A stretch of DNA of 64,000 nucleotides. Origin: Nephrocerus scutellatus. Taxonomy: Eukaryota > Arthropoda > Insecta > Diptera > Pipunculidae. Shown here in pieces: positions 46,265 to 57,639 of the stretch. Under the pieces are notes generated by a model that worked only from the letters and a program-made list of their open reading frames with translations, was not told the origin of the DNA and searched no databases. The stretch is taken from positions 78,723,976-78,787,975 of the forward strand of contig OX352765.1 of assembly GCA_947095585.1 (NCBI GenBank), given 5' to 3'. Both the position numbers and the translations under genes were made by a program. Each line of letters begins with the position of its first letter. Position 1 is the first letter of the stretch.

Positions 46265-46850
46265 GACATTTTGTTAAATTCTCTATATTAACTTCGCGTG
46301 ACCGTGGCTGGCTGGCGGACTGGCACACCAAATCTTGTGCCCGATTTTATTTAAACTTTGCACACATGTGTATTTCCCATGACAACACTTTCTGTTCTGT
46401 TTTGTGGCCCCTAGGGCCTCTGGGTCGGGGGGCTCCCATACAAATAATTTACAAAATTTACCCGGTTTTCTTCAAATTGTATACGCATGGATAAATTTTA
46501 AACACCTGTGTAACTCCGATGTACAAAACTTTTTGTAAATTTTTTGGAATGATCGGGTCCAGAGGCCCGAGGGGTGCCGATCTAAATTTTTTAAAAATTA
46601 ACCCGATTTTATTCCAATTTTAAACACCGGTGTATCCCTGATGTACAAAACTTTTTGTAAAATTTTTGAAGTGATCTGGTGCAGGGGCCCGAGGGGTGCC
46701 CATCTAATTTTTTTTAAAAATTAACCCGATTTTCTTCAAATTTTAAACACCTGTGTATCTCCGATGTACAAAACTGCTTGTAAAATTTTTGGAGTGATCG
46801 GGCCCTGAGGCCCGAGGGATGCCCACCCATATAAATTTTATAAAAAATTT
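46265..46850 (-). repeat. Dispersed repeat F, copy 2, with internal 122-bp tandem units
   Basis: 46265-46455 is copy 1 inverted: AATTCTCTATATTAACTTCG, ACTTTGCACACATGTGTATT and GACAACACTTTCTGTT. From 46440, units of 122-123 bp follow: AACACCTGTGTA at 46501, AACACCGGTGTA at 46623 and AACACCTGTGTA at 46746. Each also carries GATGTACAAAACT and a GGCCCGAGGG.TGCC motif. The 60-kb copy has one such unit before its body. Confidence 0.85.
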
Positions 46851-46999
46851 AGTCGGCATCAGATCATTTCATACTATAATGACTGTGTTATGTGTGCGCT
46901 GATGAGCTGATGCGCTGTAAGCAGCGCTGCTTGCTTTACGCCATTAAGTAAGGAATATAACATCATTCAAATGTTCTCCAGAGATCGCGTGATATGCCA

Positions 47000-47310
47000 A
47001 CTATTTCGCGTTTGAAGTTGGTCATGAATCATGAGGTCATGAGGAATCTAGTTAATTGGCATAGAACGTGGACTTGATATAGCCCCAATGAAAAGTCCAG
47101 AGGCGTCAAATCATACAAACTAGGCGGCAAGTTGTCTGGTCCCTCTCTGGACATAAGATAGTCCCCGAACATCGATTGTTTGGCAAGCTGTGTGGCATAC
47201 AGCGTTATCTTGTTGAAACAACCTATGCTCCATGTCATGTAACCAACACATGCTAGCTTATGGTGTAAGCAAGGATAACTCTTTATTACTTTAGGGTAAG
47301 TCAATAACAA
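47000..47310 (-). mobile_element. Tc1/mariner-type transposase fragment
   Basis: The minus strand reads LFQQDNAVCHTACQTIDV (second catalytic Asp in QQD) in one frame, and REGPDNLPPSLYDLTPLDFSL in the next, matching the ..G...WPPRS.DLTPLDFFLW end of DUF4817-type mariner relatives, with the third Asp in PLD. One frameshift lies between them. It may belong to the same family as the element at 535-1115. Confidence 0.75.
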
Positions 47311-47314
47311 TCTT

Positions 47315-47722
47315 CATTGGAACGACCACAAATTTTCCATCGCCAAGAATGCTGCGAAATGTTTAGGTTTCCTAAAACGTTGCAAGATGTTCTTCAATCC
47401 TTCAGATCTGCCTACTATTTACAAGGCATATATTCGCCCTAAACTTGAATACAACTGTATTGTCTGGGCAGGTGCCCAACGACCACATTGCGTCTACTAG
47501 ACAGAGTTTAGAACTGCGTGTTAAAACTTATTGGTGACGTAAATATCTCGAAAACAATCGAATCGCTTGAAAATAGTAGGAATGTTTCCTACTTGTCACT
47601 GTTTTATGACTTTTTTCACAAGCGATGTTCAAAAGATATATCCAGATGCATTCCGCCCATTCTCCAACCCACCCGTAATACCCGTACCTCAACTCGAGCA
47701 CACGGGTCTACCATTAGGTCTT
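47315..47722 (+). mobile_element. Family C LINE thumb fragment
   Basis: WNDHKFSIAKNAAKCLGFLK-like and FFNPSDLPTIYKAYIRPKLE-like segments at 47320-47460, then LKLIGDVNISKTIESLE and CSKDISRCIPPIL at 47518-47670. It follows the copies at 23.4 and 43.0 kb, with one deleted base near 47478 and another frame change near 47680. It is truncated at both ends. Confidence 0.82.
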
Positions 47723-47917
47723 AACCGAATGATAACTGCAGGTCAGCAGTCGCGAGTAAAAAAACAGCCCACTTGGACTACATTTATTGCCCATCCGTAG
47801 TAGCCAATCTCTTAGCTTCGCATTTGGCTTGTGCGTCAACCCTTCGATTATCTAACCAAAGTCCACCAATTCTTCCGAATGTAGGCCCAAGTATGTCTAC
47901 AATGGTATCCAGACACT

Positions 47918-48097
47918 TACTCGAAAAACATTTTCTCGAAGAACATTTGCCTTCAAATGTATAAAACGACATTTGCTCGAAAACTTCCTTCTAAAACTAT
48001 CGCGAGTAATTTTTGTTGGCGAAACGCGAGTTTTTTTAAGAATTTTTCGGTTATTAATTTTACCAAAAAATGACGTTCGAGCAAATGTTTTTCGAGA
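47918..48097. mobile_element. Possible 180-bp fold-back or MITE-like element
   Basis: TCGAAAAACATTTTCTCGAA (47921-47940) pairs with the complement of 48076-48095 at 19 of 20 positions. Sub-repeats of ACATTTGCTCGAAAA lie inside (47970). No target duplication is obvious. It sits directly upstream of the long RT frame. Confidence 0.6.
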
Positions 48098-48104
48098 AAA
48101 TTTC

Positions 48105-49676
48105 ATGGAACCGTCTACAATATATTTCCGTCGACGGGTTGTTTGCAAAATTCTTAAAGAACTTGACCCCAATAAAGCAACTGTACCCGACGGTATTCCA
48201 CCATTATTATTGAAAAGATCTCATCATACTTTGTCAAAACCGCTCAGCAAATTTTTTCATCTCTCAATGAAGACAGGTGTTTTTCCGTCAATTTGGAAAA
48301 TAGCTAATATTCAACCCGTTCCGAAAAAAGGTGATAAATCTGCACCTACTAACTACCGCCCTATTGCTCTGTTGTCAGTTTTATCAAAAGTAATGGAATC
48401 TATCATTAATTTCAAACTAATGAGCCATCTGGATTCGAATGCTCTTTTATCCGATGTTCAGTATGGATTTCGAAAAAATCGATCTTCAGGTGAACTAATG
48501 ACGTGCATGACTCATTGTTGGGAGCGAAGCATTGAAAATCTAGGCAAATCAAGCGTTGTGTCCTTGGATATTTCTAAGGCTTTTGATAGAGTTTGGCATG
48601 ATTGTCTTATGAATAAGATTCGTGCGCTGAACTTACACTCCTCTCTCATTACATGGATTGAGGATTATTTATGGAACCGCAACATAAAAGTTGTATTAAA
48701 TGGTATATCTTCAGATTCACATGAGATCAATGCTGGCGTTCCTCAAGGGTTATCCTTATCGCCTACATTATTCTTAATATATATCAATGAGCTGTTGTCT
48801 TCTACAACCTGTGCTATCCATTCATTTGCTGATGATACGACGTTGTCGGCTTCCATGGAGTTTGTTGGTAAAAAAGAATGCAATTCTCGCTTGATTGGTT
48901 CGCGTGAATCAATGAATTCGACAATTCTGTCGAACATTCAAGACATTCTTGATTGGGGCAGATCTAATAGGGTGGAATTTAACCCAAATAAATTCCAGGC
49001 TTGTGTTTTTTCTCAAAAGGCAATTCAACATTACGTTCCACCAGTAATTAACGGTGCCACTATTGCGAGATCAGTTTCACTAAAGATGTTAGGTTTGAAA
49101 GTTTCTAGTGAACTTTCCTGGAAGGAACATATTTATGAAATCTCAAAAAGAGCGAGCCAATGCTTGGGCTTTATAAGACGTTGTAACTTTTACTTCAGCC
49201 CCTCTGAAGTGTTATATAAATCTTATGTTAGACCAATTTTAGAATTTAATTCATATGTGTGGGGTGGTGCTCTAAGATCGCATTTGGTTTATCTTGATGG
49301 AATTCAAAATAGAGTTATCCGTTTGATAAACGATGTAACCATTACTTCGTCTCTTGATTCTTTGGAGCATAGACGAAATGTAGGAGCATTGTCTGTTTTC
49401 TACAAATTTTACAACGGTAGATGTTCTTCAGAAACCCATTCTCTATTCCCAGGTCCTTTTGTCAGCAACGTTAACACTAGTTTTAGGTCTAATCAACATA
49501 GATTTGCCTTAAAACCGTTCTCATGTAGAACCCAACACTTCAAATCGTCCTTTTATCGGAGAGTGAATTTGATGCGGAATCAATTGGTCGACTCCGTGTT
49601 TCCCGAATCTCATAATCTACAGGCCTTCAAAATAGCCGTCAATAACTTCCTGAAGGACGACCGTAGTGTTTATTAG
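48105..49676 (+). CDS. Intact reverse transcriptase frame, 523 aa, family C-type LINE
   Basis: This is the longest open frame in the window. The frame is open from 47973, but the first ATG is at 48105. Residues 10-40: VCKILKELDPNKATVPDGIP (RT1). Then come IANIQPVPKKGD and NYRPIALLSVLSKVMESII; VQYGFRKNRSSGELM; VVSLDISKAFDRVWHD (first catalytic Asp); AGVPQGLSLSPTLFLIYINE; and FADD at 48825-48836 (residues 241-244). The thumb (YKSYVRPILEFNSYVWGG) and C-terminal domain (HRRNVGALSVFYKFYNGRCS) complete the frame, which ends NNFLKDDRSVY. All RT catalytic residues are present. There is no endonuclease in frame, so it cannot be autonomous as it stands. The 3' region carries AATAAA at 49739. Confidence 0.9.
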   Translation: MEPSTIYFRRRVVCKILKELDPNKATVPDGIPPLLLKRSHHTLSKPLSKFFHLSMKTGVFPSIWKIANIQPVPKKGDKSAPTNYRPIALLSVLSKVMESIINFKLMSHLDSNALLSDVQYGFRKNRSSGELMTCMTHCWERSIENLGKSSVVSLDISKAFDRVWHDCLMNKIRALNLHSSLITWIEDYLWNRNIKVVLNGISSDSHEINAGVPQGLSLSPTLFLIYINELLSSTTCAIHSFADDTTLSASMEFVGKKECNSRLIGSRESMNSTILSNIQDILDWGRSNRVEFNPNKFQACVFSQKAIQHYVPPVINGATIARSVSLKMLGLKVSSELSWKEHIYEISKRASQCLGFIRRCNFYFSPSEVLYKSYVRPILEFNSYVWGGALRSHLVYLDGIQNRVIRLINDVTITSSLDSLEHRRNVGALSVFYKFYNGRCSSETHSLFPGPFVSNVNTSFRSNQHRFALKPFSCRTQHFKSSFYRRVNLMRNQLVDSVFPESHNLQAFKIAVNNFLKDDRSVY

Positions 49677-49825
49677 AGGATACTATTATTTTATATAAAA
49701 ATTATTGTTGATTCTCATTCCTTGGAATTTTTTAATTTTAATAAAGGGCATAGCCCAACTTATTGCCGTGACGCAATTCATTCAGGGACTTATCCCTTGG
49801 CAATGAGTCTATATATATAAAAAAA
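49677..49825 (+). mobile_element. 3' untranslated region and tail of the RT-bearing LINE
   Basis: After the stop the sequence runs through TTTTAATTTTAATAAAGGGC (polyadenylation-type AATAAA) to TATATATATAAAAAAAG at 49811-49826. This looks like the retroelement 3' end. Confidence 0.6.
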
Positions 49826-49849
49826 GAATTAAAAATTCAGAGATTCCTT

Positions 49850-50003
49850 TATTTCTTTATGTAGAATGAATTGCCTGATTCTTTGTTTTCGCATTTGTAT
49901 GATCTTCAGTCATTTATGTTACCCGTGCATAGACATCTCATCTTTTCCTCTCCTTAATTTCCTAACGACCACGTTGTGCTTGTCATTATAAGGGTGCAAA
50001 TCC
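49850..50003 (+). mobile_element. Family C LINE 3' terminal scrap
   Basis: CATAGACATCTCATCTTTTC, CCTAACGACCACGTTGTGCT and ATTATAAGGGTGCAAATCCC parallel the 3' ends at 43395-43475 and 23030-23115. Only the last 150 bp remain. Confidence 0.75.
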
Positions 50004-50004
50004 C

Positions 50005-50900
50005 TTGTACATTATTATATGGAAGTACTCCTATATTTTCCCTATTCATAAAAAAGGTAGTCAAAGCGAGGTATCAAACTACCGACCCATAGCTAAACTC
50101 TCTTCAATCCCCAAACTCTTGGAAAGCATTGTCTACGACTCCCTATACTTTCACTGCAAATCGATATTTTCTCCTCAACAGCACGGTTTCTTAAAGGGCA
50201 GGTCCGCTACGACTAACCTCACCGAAATTGTCTCTAAAACTCTTCAAGCCTTAGAGGATAGTAAGGAAGTGGATGTCATCACTACCGACTTCAGCAAGGC
50301 TTTTGATAAAATATGCCACCAAACCATTTACCTTAAACTTAAAGCCCACCCTTTCTCATTTCATGTCTGAAATCGTACCTTGAGAAGCGCCAGTGCAGGG
50401 TTCTCTTCAGATTCTCAATCTCAGACCCCATTAACGCCACTTCAGGTGTCCCACAAGGCAGTCATCTCGGTCCATTAATCTTTGTCCTAACAATAAACGA
50501 TGTTGGTCACATCATTAAAGACTCAGATCTGTCCATTTATCCGGATGATATGAAAATAATCAAGGTAATATCTACCCCCAACGTTTCTCTATTACTTCAA
50601 AATGACCTTAACTCATTCTACACCTGGTGCGACAAAAACTTCTTAGAACTTAATGTTGGTAAATGTCAATCCATTACGTTCTCCCGCCCCCCCCCCCTCC
50701 ACCACTCGGAACACTCCAGTTCCTTCAGTCACTTCTATATGCGATCTGGGTATTATCTGTGACAGGGAGCTCAACTTCCGTTCCCATATCGATCATATTA
50801 TACAAAAGGCAAATTCTTCTCTCGGCTTCATAAAACGATGGTCCAAAGAATTTTCTAACCCTTACGTTACTAAATCCCTTTACATTACTTTGAGATAAAC
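50005..50900 (+). mobile_element. Family G (Jockey/CR1-group) LINE RT copy
   Basis: The open frame 50005-50370 has no ATG near its start. It reads FPIHKKGSQSEVSNYRPIAK, SIPKLLESIVYDSL, QQHGFLKGRSATTNLTEIVS and VITTDFSKAFDKICHQ (first catalytic Asp). SGVPQGSHLGP lies in another frame near 50440. The catalytic box reads YPDD at 50538-50549 instead of YADD. The primer-grip TWCDKNFLELNVGKCQSITF is at 50620-50680 and the thumb FRSHIDHIIQKANSSLGFIK at 50780-50840. A C run at 50686-50696 marks a probable slippage frameshift. It is truncated after YVTKSLYITL. Confidence 0.87.
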
Positions 50901-53105
50901 ATTCATCGCAGTTTTCAGTTAAAATAAACCTTTTTTTGCTTTAAGTTTTTGTTTTGGCCAATTCCTGTGACTATATTTAACTGTCAACAGTCGCCCATGT
51001 GCAGTTGGATGGACTGAAACACGCAAACCACGTGCCACTGTCAAGGCGTCCTTGTAATCCTGTTTTTCTCCTTTTAATGACATTGCGTTTGTACGCAAGC
51101 TGCAATGTGAGCGAAGATACATAAAAGGACATTTCTGAACAAAAACATCTCGTACGCTCTGCGCCGGCCAGCTATCCTTTGAGGCCTTAAATTTAAAGTT
51201 CTGTCATTCGTGTGCTATTAGAAATTTCGATAAAAATTGGTATCCTTAATCTGATCGGAAGTTTATGTTGTATCTGTATAAAAGAGCGATAAAGGGAGAT
51301 AGAGATAGGAAACAGGAGAGAGAGAGAGAGAGAGAGAGAGTTGTTGCAGAAGAAATTTTACAGCTTTATCTTCCTGGTTTCCTTGAGACTTGACTAAATA
51401 GCACACTTACGCACAAACACACACACGTATACTAACCAGCGACAGGACATCCCAGCTCCCATTACCCATTCGATGCACTCAATTTCCCCAGCATCAAGAT
51501 GCATAAATTCTTATGCACGATTAATTCCGCGAAGCCCGGAAAAAGTCTTCAATTCTACAACAACAACAACAACCACTAGCATTTATCGCCATCGTCATCG
51601 CATCGGCCACAGTCCCAATCTCCCAATCGAACGACCAACCATCATCGCCGGATCTCAACGCCAAAAGCCCAGGTACCTAATTAATGTTTGTCAAGTTATC
51701 TTGTCCTTGTATCTGAGATCATCTCGTCGCTTGGTGTTTCGTCGCTGGTTCGGATGCCGTTCCCGATGATACCTCTAAGATGGATGGTGAATAGTTGCCG
51801 AAGGTGCAGTCGCCGTCATTTGCTGCTGCCGCTGCTTCAGCTGATGCAGATGATGCACCAATCCGGACAAGGAGAGAAAATAACTTGAGATCACATCAGG
51901 AAAATCGCTCAGAATCATCTGTGCTGTGCTGTGATCCTCCTCCTCCAGTGAGCTCATGTGAGATCGGTATTGCGGTAATGCGGTCGGCGTTGTTCTTTTT
52001 CCTCCTATCAGAGTGGTATCTTTCCGTTTAAGTTCCAAAGTTGCATCCTTTTTTTTGTCCGTTCACACTGTTCTTCTTTCACTTGAATGCCGTTTTTGCA
52101 GTCGCAGTTGTTCTTGTTGTTGTTGTTGTTAAAATATCATTTCAAGCTTTTGCGTTAAATATTTACTGCTGATTAAAATTTCTTCGTTCGTCATGCAGCA
52201 CCAGCAGCATCCCTTTCCGTGGTCCATTCGGCGAACTGATCATAAGAGAGAGATTCCGATGTAGCTGATAAATTAACGGAGCGTTTAATGATAACAAAAA
52301 CGACAACAGCAAAAAACGACGAAATCGACAGGAATTAAATCGCGTTGGCGCAAATTTCTTTTAAAAAAAGCAACAACAACAACGAAAATTCAAAAGTTCA
52401 AAGGAATTTTGATGGCAAATATATTTTTACTTCATCTTTGCTGGTGAATCCTTTTATTCGCTGAAACTCTCAAGCAAGTTATGGCTGGAAATAAGTATTC
52501 TGTTTCTACCGTTGATGCTAGGAAATCTTCCCCCCTGTTTTTATTTTTCTATTTTATCGAGTGTACTTCTTGAATGACCTCCCACCCCTTCGCTATAAAA
52601 ATGCAGATCACTAAAGGAAGTTAAGTGGAAAACTTTAGTTTTATCATCTCACATGATAGCTTGAAGTATAATAAAAGATTAGGAAGCGAAATGATTTCCT
52701 TATTCAATGAGGAAAAGTTTTTCAATGTTTAGAGCTTTAGTTCCACTATTCACATGATTGGAGAAGTTTTTGCCAAAGAATCTGCTGCGCATTGACGGAC
52801 GTGTAGATGAAGACAGCACAGCCATAAAACTGATTAGGAACAATAAAGCCTGGCGAGATGATGCAATTTGGAAATCCCGCACTAACTAAGCAATCTGCGA
52901 ACAAAAGTAAAAGTGCAAGTATGGGAGGATTAAACAGCTAGAGGCGATTCATTCTGTGTCCCATATACTTGAAAATTACTTAAGCAGAAATACAGAGTGG
53001 GCAGAAAGGTATCACCCTCATTGTTTGGTCGTTTTGTTAATGTACTCCTTTGACTTGCCCCATAAAAAATCCAGTGTTCTGGAGGTCTATTTCTTCTTTC
53101 TTTCC
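50901..53105. other. Unique DNA with GA and CAA runs
   Basis: A (GA) run spans 51315-51340. CAACAA runs lie at 51558-51573 and 52370-52384 and TTGTTG at 52113-52130. A T/C-rich flank and GATGATG sequence lie near 51770-51860. Frames at 51473-52038 follow these simple repeats. The GA run could bind GAGA-type factors in flies, but nothing else marks a promoter. Confidence 0.4.
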
Positions 53106-53109
53106 TTTA

Positions 53110-54990
53110 TTCCGCGGGGGGGCATAGGGCTTCTACAAACGCCCGCCAACGAACTCCATTTATCGCCTGAGGTTTCAAGAGACGCCACTCTGTTCCCTGG
53201 GACCTTACTTCCTCTTCTATTGTCCTATTCCATGTCTTGCTAGGACGGCCAACTCGGCGGCTTCCTTGTGGATTCTACTCGAGCGCTAGTTTCGTTATAT
53301 CGTCCGCTGGCTTTCTCAAAGTGTGGCCAATCCAGCTCCATTTTCGTCGTCTGATGGTTATCGCGATTGCTTTCTGCTGCGTTACTCTCCACAAGTCTTG
53401 ATTGGTGATAATGTCCGGCCATCTTATTCTCAGTATCCGCCATAAGCACCATAAGCGTCGCAATTGACTCTGTGACTTTCCACGTTTCGCAGCCATACAA
53501 GAGAACTGAGAGAACGTTTGATCTGAAGATCGTTAGCTTCTGGGAGATTTGCTTATTATTTAGCATAGGAGTGTCGCGCCTTGTTTACACGAGAGCACAC
53601 ATCCGAGTCAGCACCACAATTTTTTGACATCCAGCTGCTCAAGTAACCAAAATTTATCGACTTCCTCTATCTGATGTCCGTCAATCGAGAGATCACATGT
53701 TCCACTAGCGTTAAAGCGAAGTAGTTTTGTTTTTGAGACGTTATTTTTTAAACCCACTTTGTCAGCGTCGAGTTCTATTGAGTTTACTTTTCGCTCCATG
53801 TAACCTAGCGATTGTGATAGGAGACAGATATCATCGGCGTAGTCTAGGTCTTCTAGGCGGTGAAGTATGGGTTACTATTTTCATCACCCAGTCGATGATA
53901 ATAATTGTAAAAAGAATGGTACAACCTTGTTTGACTCCCGAGTAGGTGACCGTTATGAATGACGCGGCATGTCTAGTCGCGCTACAGCTCGTTGATGATA
54001 TTGATGTTTTTTTCCGGAACACCATAGCTAGACAATATCTGCCACATCATGTTACGCCCCCCGGTATCAAAAGCGCGTTTAAAACTCATTTCAATTTGAG
54101 CTCACGTGCGAGTTGGTAGACTGTGCTGTATTGTCTACTATCAGCGGCTTGCTGTCCGATCCTTACAAGTCCTTGCGATCCTAGATAAACGCCTAACTTG
54201 CCGGTCCAGATCGTTATACTTCAGCGCTAATGCACTTCGCTCGGCACCCGAGACCGCGTTTAGCTCTGCTTTGGCGCTCACGAATGGTGTTCCATGTCTT
54301 ATCTGATATCCATTTTTTTCTAGTTTTGTCGGGATAACCTAAAATGGTTGAGGCTGCTTCTGTATACGCATTCAATGTTTTCTTCCATTTAGACTCTAGG
54401 TTTTGGGGCTGTATCTCAGAGAGTGACTGTTGTATGCGGGATACATATTGCAGTTTCACATCTGGGTCTTTCAGTGCTGCTACAGCTGGCTTTCTCGTTG
54501 TTTGACTTCGTGTGATTGAGCGGACCGTGAGCTTCAATCACTGCCAACCACAAGGTGGTGGTCGCTGAAGACGTCGGCTGCTCTTCGGGTTCTAACGTCC
54601 AGCAACGATGCTCGCATCTTGCGGCTTATAGCGATGTGATCAATCTGGTTGTTGTACATGTGATCAGGAGAGGTCCACGTGGCTTTGTGGATGTTTTTGT
54701 TGCGATCAGAACATAGGTCAGCAAAACTTTCTACGTTGTCGTTCATAGAACCAATGCCATGCTTTCCTATGACATGTTCCCAATCGCACTGTTGTCGCTG
54801 CCTACTTTTGCGTTAAGGTCACCCATCAAAATAACGATGTCACTCTTCCGTAGTTGATCTAATGAATTATTTAGACGCAAGTAAAACGTGTCTTTTTTTC
54901 TTCAGGGGTGGCTTGTTCCGTTGGTGCGTAAACTTGAACAACCACGACCTATCGAACAGCAGATTGAAATCTTGCAATAATAATTCTATC
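53110..54990 (-). mobile_element. Family B (RTE-like) LINE with EN, missing RT fingers
   Basis: Order on the minus strand: the EN strand (QVYAPTN-like decayed, 54880-54985); SDIVILMGDLNAKVGS near 54800; EN end (54560-54746: KNIHKATWTSPDHMYNNQID, RTRRAADVFSDHHLVV with catalytic SDH); a linker (54214-54537, ending KTRKKWISDKTW); a deletion of the fingers near 54105; palm MSFKRAFDTGGRNMM; a GVKQGCT block; and YADD at 53830-53841 (LDYADDICLLSQ). Then VGLKNNVSKTKLL, VLSVLLYGCETWKV, ILRIRWPDII and WSWIGHTLRKPADDI, with the C-terminus to about 53110. Frameshifted throughout. Confidence 0.87.
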
Positions 54991-54992
54991 GG

Positions 54993-55196
54993 ATATTGCT
55001 CCTTTGAATGGAATCCACAGGGTGCACGGTGGGTTGGAAGACCAAGAAAAACATGGAAAACAACTGTCTTAGCAGAAGCAGAATCCCATAGAAGGACGTG
55101 GCCACAGCTAAAATACCTTGCTGCAGACCGTGAAGGATGGAGGCGTTTTGTTGACGCCCTATGCCCCAACCGGGGTTACAGGACACGATGATGGTG
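54993..55196 (+). mobile_element. Family B LINE C-terminal and 3' end, opposite orientation
   Basis: The plus strand reads FEWNPQGARWVGRPRKTWKT, then WPQLKYLAADREGWRRFVDA and LCPNRG, followed at once by ACACGATGATGGTGATGATG, the family's short-repeat 3' end. It matches the C-terminal part of the copy beside it but runs the other way, so it is a separate 5'-truncated insertion abutting the endonuclease end of the first copy. Confidence 0.85.
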
Positions 55197-57639
55197 ATGA
55201 TGATTGCTTGCCAGTCTTGTAACAGTCTTCTTTAGAGAATAGAAATCCCACTCCATTCGCATGGTGTTCTCCTGCAGGTTTACCAGAAAAAAAAATGGCT
55301 TTAGAAAGTGGTGGGTTAAAAATTGATCACAAGATTTGGCTACAAAAACACGAGCCACAAACAAACATATTCGGAAACGAAGTTAAAAGAGGGAATATAA
55401 TAAAACTACACCATATGTCTCAATCGTGCGCAGACTAAACAGAACAACAGTTCTCAGTTTGGTAAGCGTTTGCACAGCAGCGAAACGTTGAACATCTTGT
55501 CAAACATGTCGCAGGCACTGTGTGTGATTTTGCCTGTTTGACGAAGGCCACTTGACACTTTTGGGCTAATGGTTGTATGTGTGTGGTTGATGAGCTGATT
55601 TGTACAGAGGAGACTTCTTCGGTTCCATAGAAATATGATCGCGATGCCGCCACGACCCGACTTCTTGGCGATGATGACGTTGATGATGATGATTGTTTGC
55701 TCACTTTTTGGGTCTTCAATGTAAAGGACCTTTCAAAAATTTGTTTTCCAATTAAAAGAAATGCAATGACTTGCATTGAAGGACGGACCACTACACACAG
55801 CGACCACTTGAGAATCGACGAGTGGCGCTACCTTAAGAGGAAGTTACAAGACGACGACAAATAAACCAACAACTAATTCCACTTAAAACAAAACGAACCG
55901 AAAGTTGTTGCAGTTTTTTGTTATTTTTGTTTTGGATCAACAGCTTGGCACCAACAAGTAGTGAAGCGTCATTTGTATCTACATCAAGTGTGTCTATCCG
56001 GCAACAGTTTATTTTTATTTCTGTGGCCACCGTCTGCGATTCCACGAAATCCAACGATCGCCTTGTACTCGTAAAACTTTGATGAGTATCACTTGATGCG
56101 ATTGATTGTGAGTTTACCTGCGCTATCAAAGTTCCTTTCAGACATTAATTTAGAAAAACAAATCAGACAGCAGGAGAGACAATCCAAAGTGTAGATTTTG
56201 GGAAATTCTCTGTAAGTATCCTTATCTTTGATTAATCTTTTCCTAATTTGTGACTGAATATTGCTACTGCAGTAGCCTCATCGATAGTCGAATCATCTGG
56301 ATACCTGAATACTCAAATGCACCTGTTTCCTCTGTGCATACAAACTCCTCTCATTAGGAGGTAGGCATATGAGTTTTGGTTCAGACGAATATCTGCTGGG
56401 CTGTATTCATAAATTTTTGCGACCAACAGGGAAAGAAAATTTAAAAAATTTTATTGGAAAGACAAGCAGCTCTCCATTATCTTTTGATGAATATTTAATA
56501 TTTGAATATCAACGACTGCAGTAGAACAAAACACTTTCAGGTTTAGGTTCGGAAAGAGTTATTAGATGGGTATTTTATTTTAATGATTGCTTTTAATGTA
56601 GGATATTATGAGAAATTTTTACGTTTATTGTTTGTTTGTTTTTTTGTTGAGCTATAAAACTCTATGAATAAAACCTAAATCTTAATTAGGTACATCAATC
56701 AATTATATTCTTTAATTTTTTTTTTTATTAGAAAACAAAGACTTTGGGTTAATGCGTTAAAAAACCTGTGAATGGAAATCCTGTTGTTAAATGAAATTAA
56801 CTGACGAACCCATTCTATGGCTGAGAAGATATCTTTAGAATAAATAAACAGACAAACTCAGAGCTCGATTGCTTTCTGACGGTTCCAACGAAAATCTTAG
56901 CAACGCATTACCAACCTACAACGCCGTTGTATTGAAGGTAATGTTAGCTTTGAAAGTGGTGCAAAGTCCCAATGAATAGAACTTGCTAGCGATTTGCGAT
57001 TATTTTATTTATTGTTGCCGCTCTCGATGTTTAATTTGGTCCTCAAATACCGTCAAACTTTAATCGCCCTGTAAATGGATAACTAGCAGCCGCAATGGCT
57101 TCCAGAGGTTGGCGAACTATTAGAATGGTACTTAGGATTTTAAATGTTGCAAAAACGCAAACAAAATATGGTGAATTGTATATAAAATTATACCAGTGTA
57201 TTCTGGTATTTGCTAGGGTGTTTTTTATGTAACAATAGAACCTTCTCGAAACTGTTGATTAATTATAAATACCTACACCAAATTGTATCGCATAATCATT
57301 GGATTGTATTTGTACCAAAGTACTTGCAGGTAGATAGAGCAGTGTTGTACGAGTATGTTAATATAAGTGTTATATGTAAACATAAATGTAATACGTGAAT
57401 ATAAGTGTTATATATGAATAATAAAATATCTGTTAATAAAAAATGTAATCTATAAATATACGAACTTGTGTATTTGTGTTTTTATTAGAAAAATCCATAA
57501 GGAACTCTAGAAAGACTTAATTTCGTAAAAATATACAGGATGTCCCCTATTTCGTCAATGATAATTTGGTGTAAAATCCGAAATATTGGCATTGTCACTG
57601 ACCTAGTGTCAGTCCAGTCTATGTAATCTTGCTCCCAAA
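55197..57639. other. Unique DNA with a repeat F scrap
   Basis: 55300-55345 (GTGGTGGGTTAAAAATTGAT, CACAAGATTTGGCTAC) resembles the tail of repeat F. GATGATGATG lies at 55677-55693. Minus-strand frames at 55435-55791 and 55833-56129 lack motifs. 57340-57460 is an AT-rich patch with repeated ATAAGTGTTATAT. Confidence 0.4.

Noticed and set aside
47973..48104. N-terminal extension of the long RT frame
   Set aside because: The frame is open, but it contains no ATG and overlaps an inverted-repeat segment; the first ATG is at 48105.
51315..51340. GA run as a promoter element
   Set aside because: GAGA factors bind such runs in flies, but no initiator, TATA or following gene is recognisable, so it is noted only as a microsatellite.
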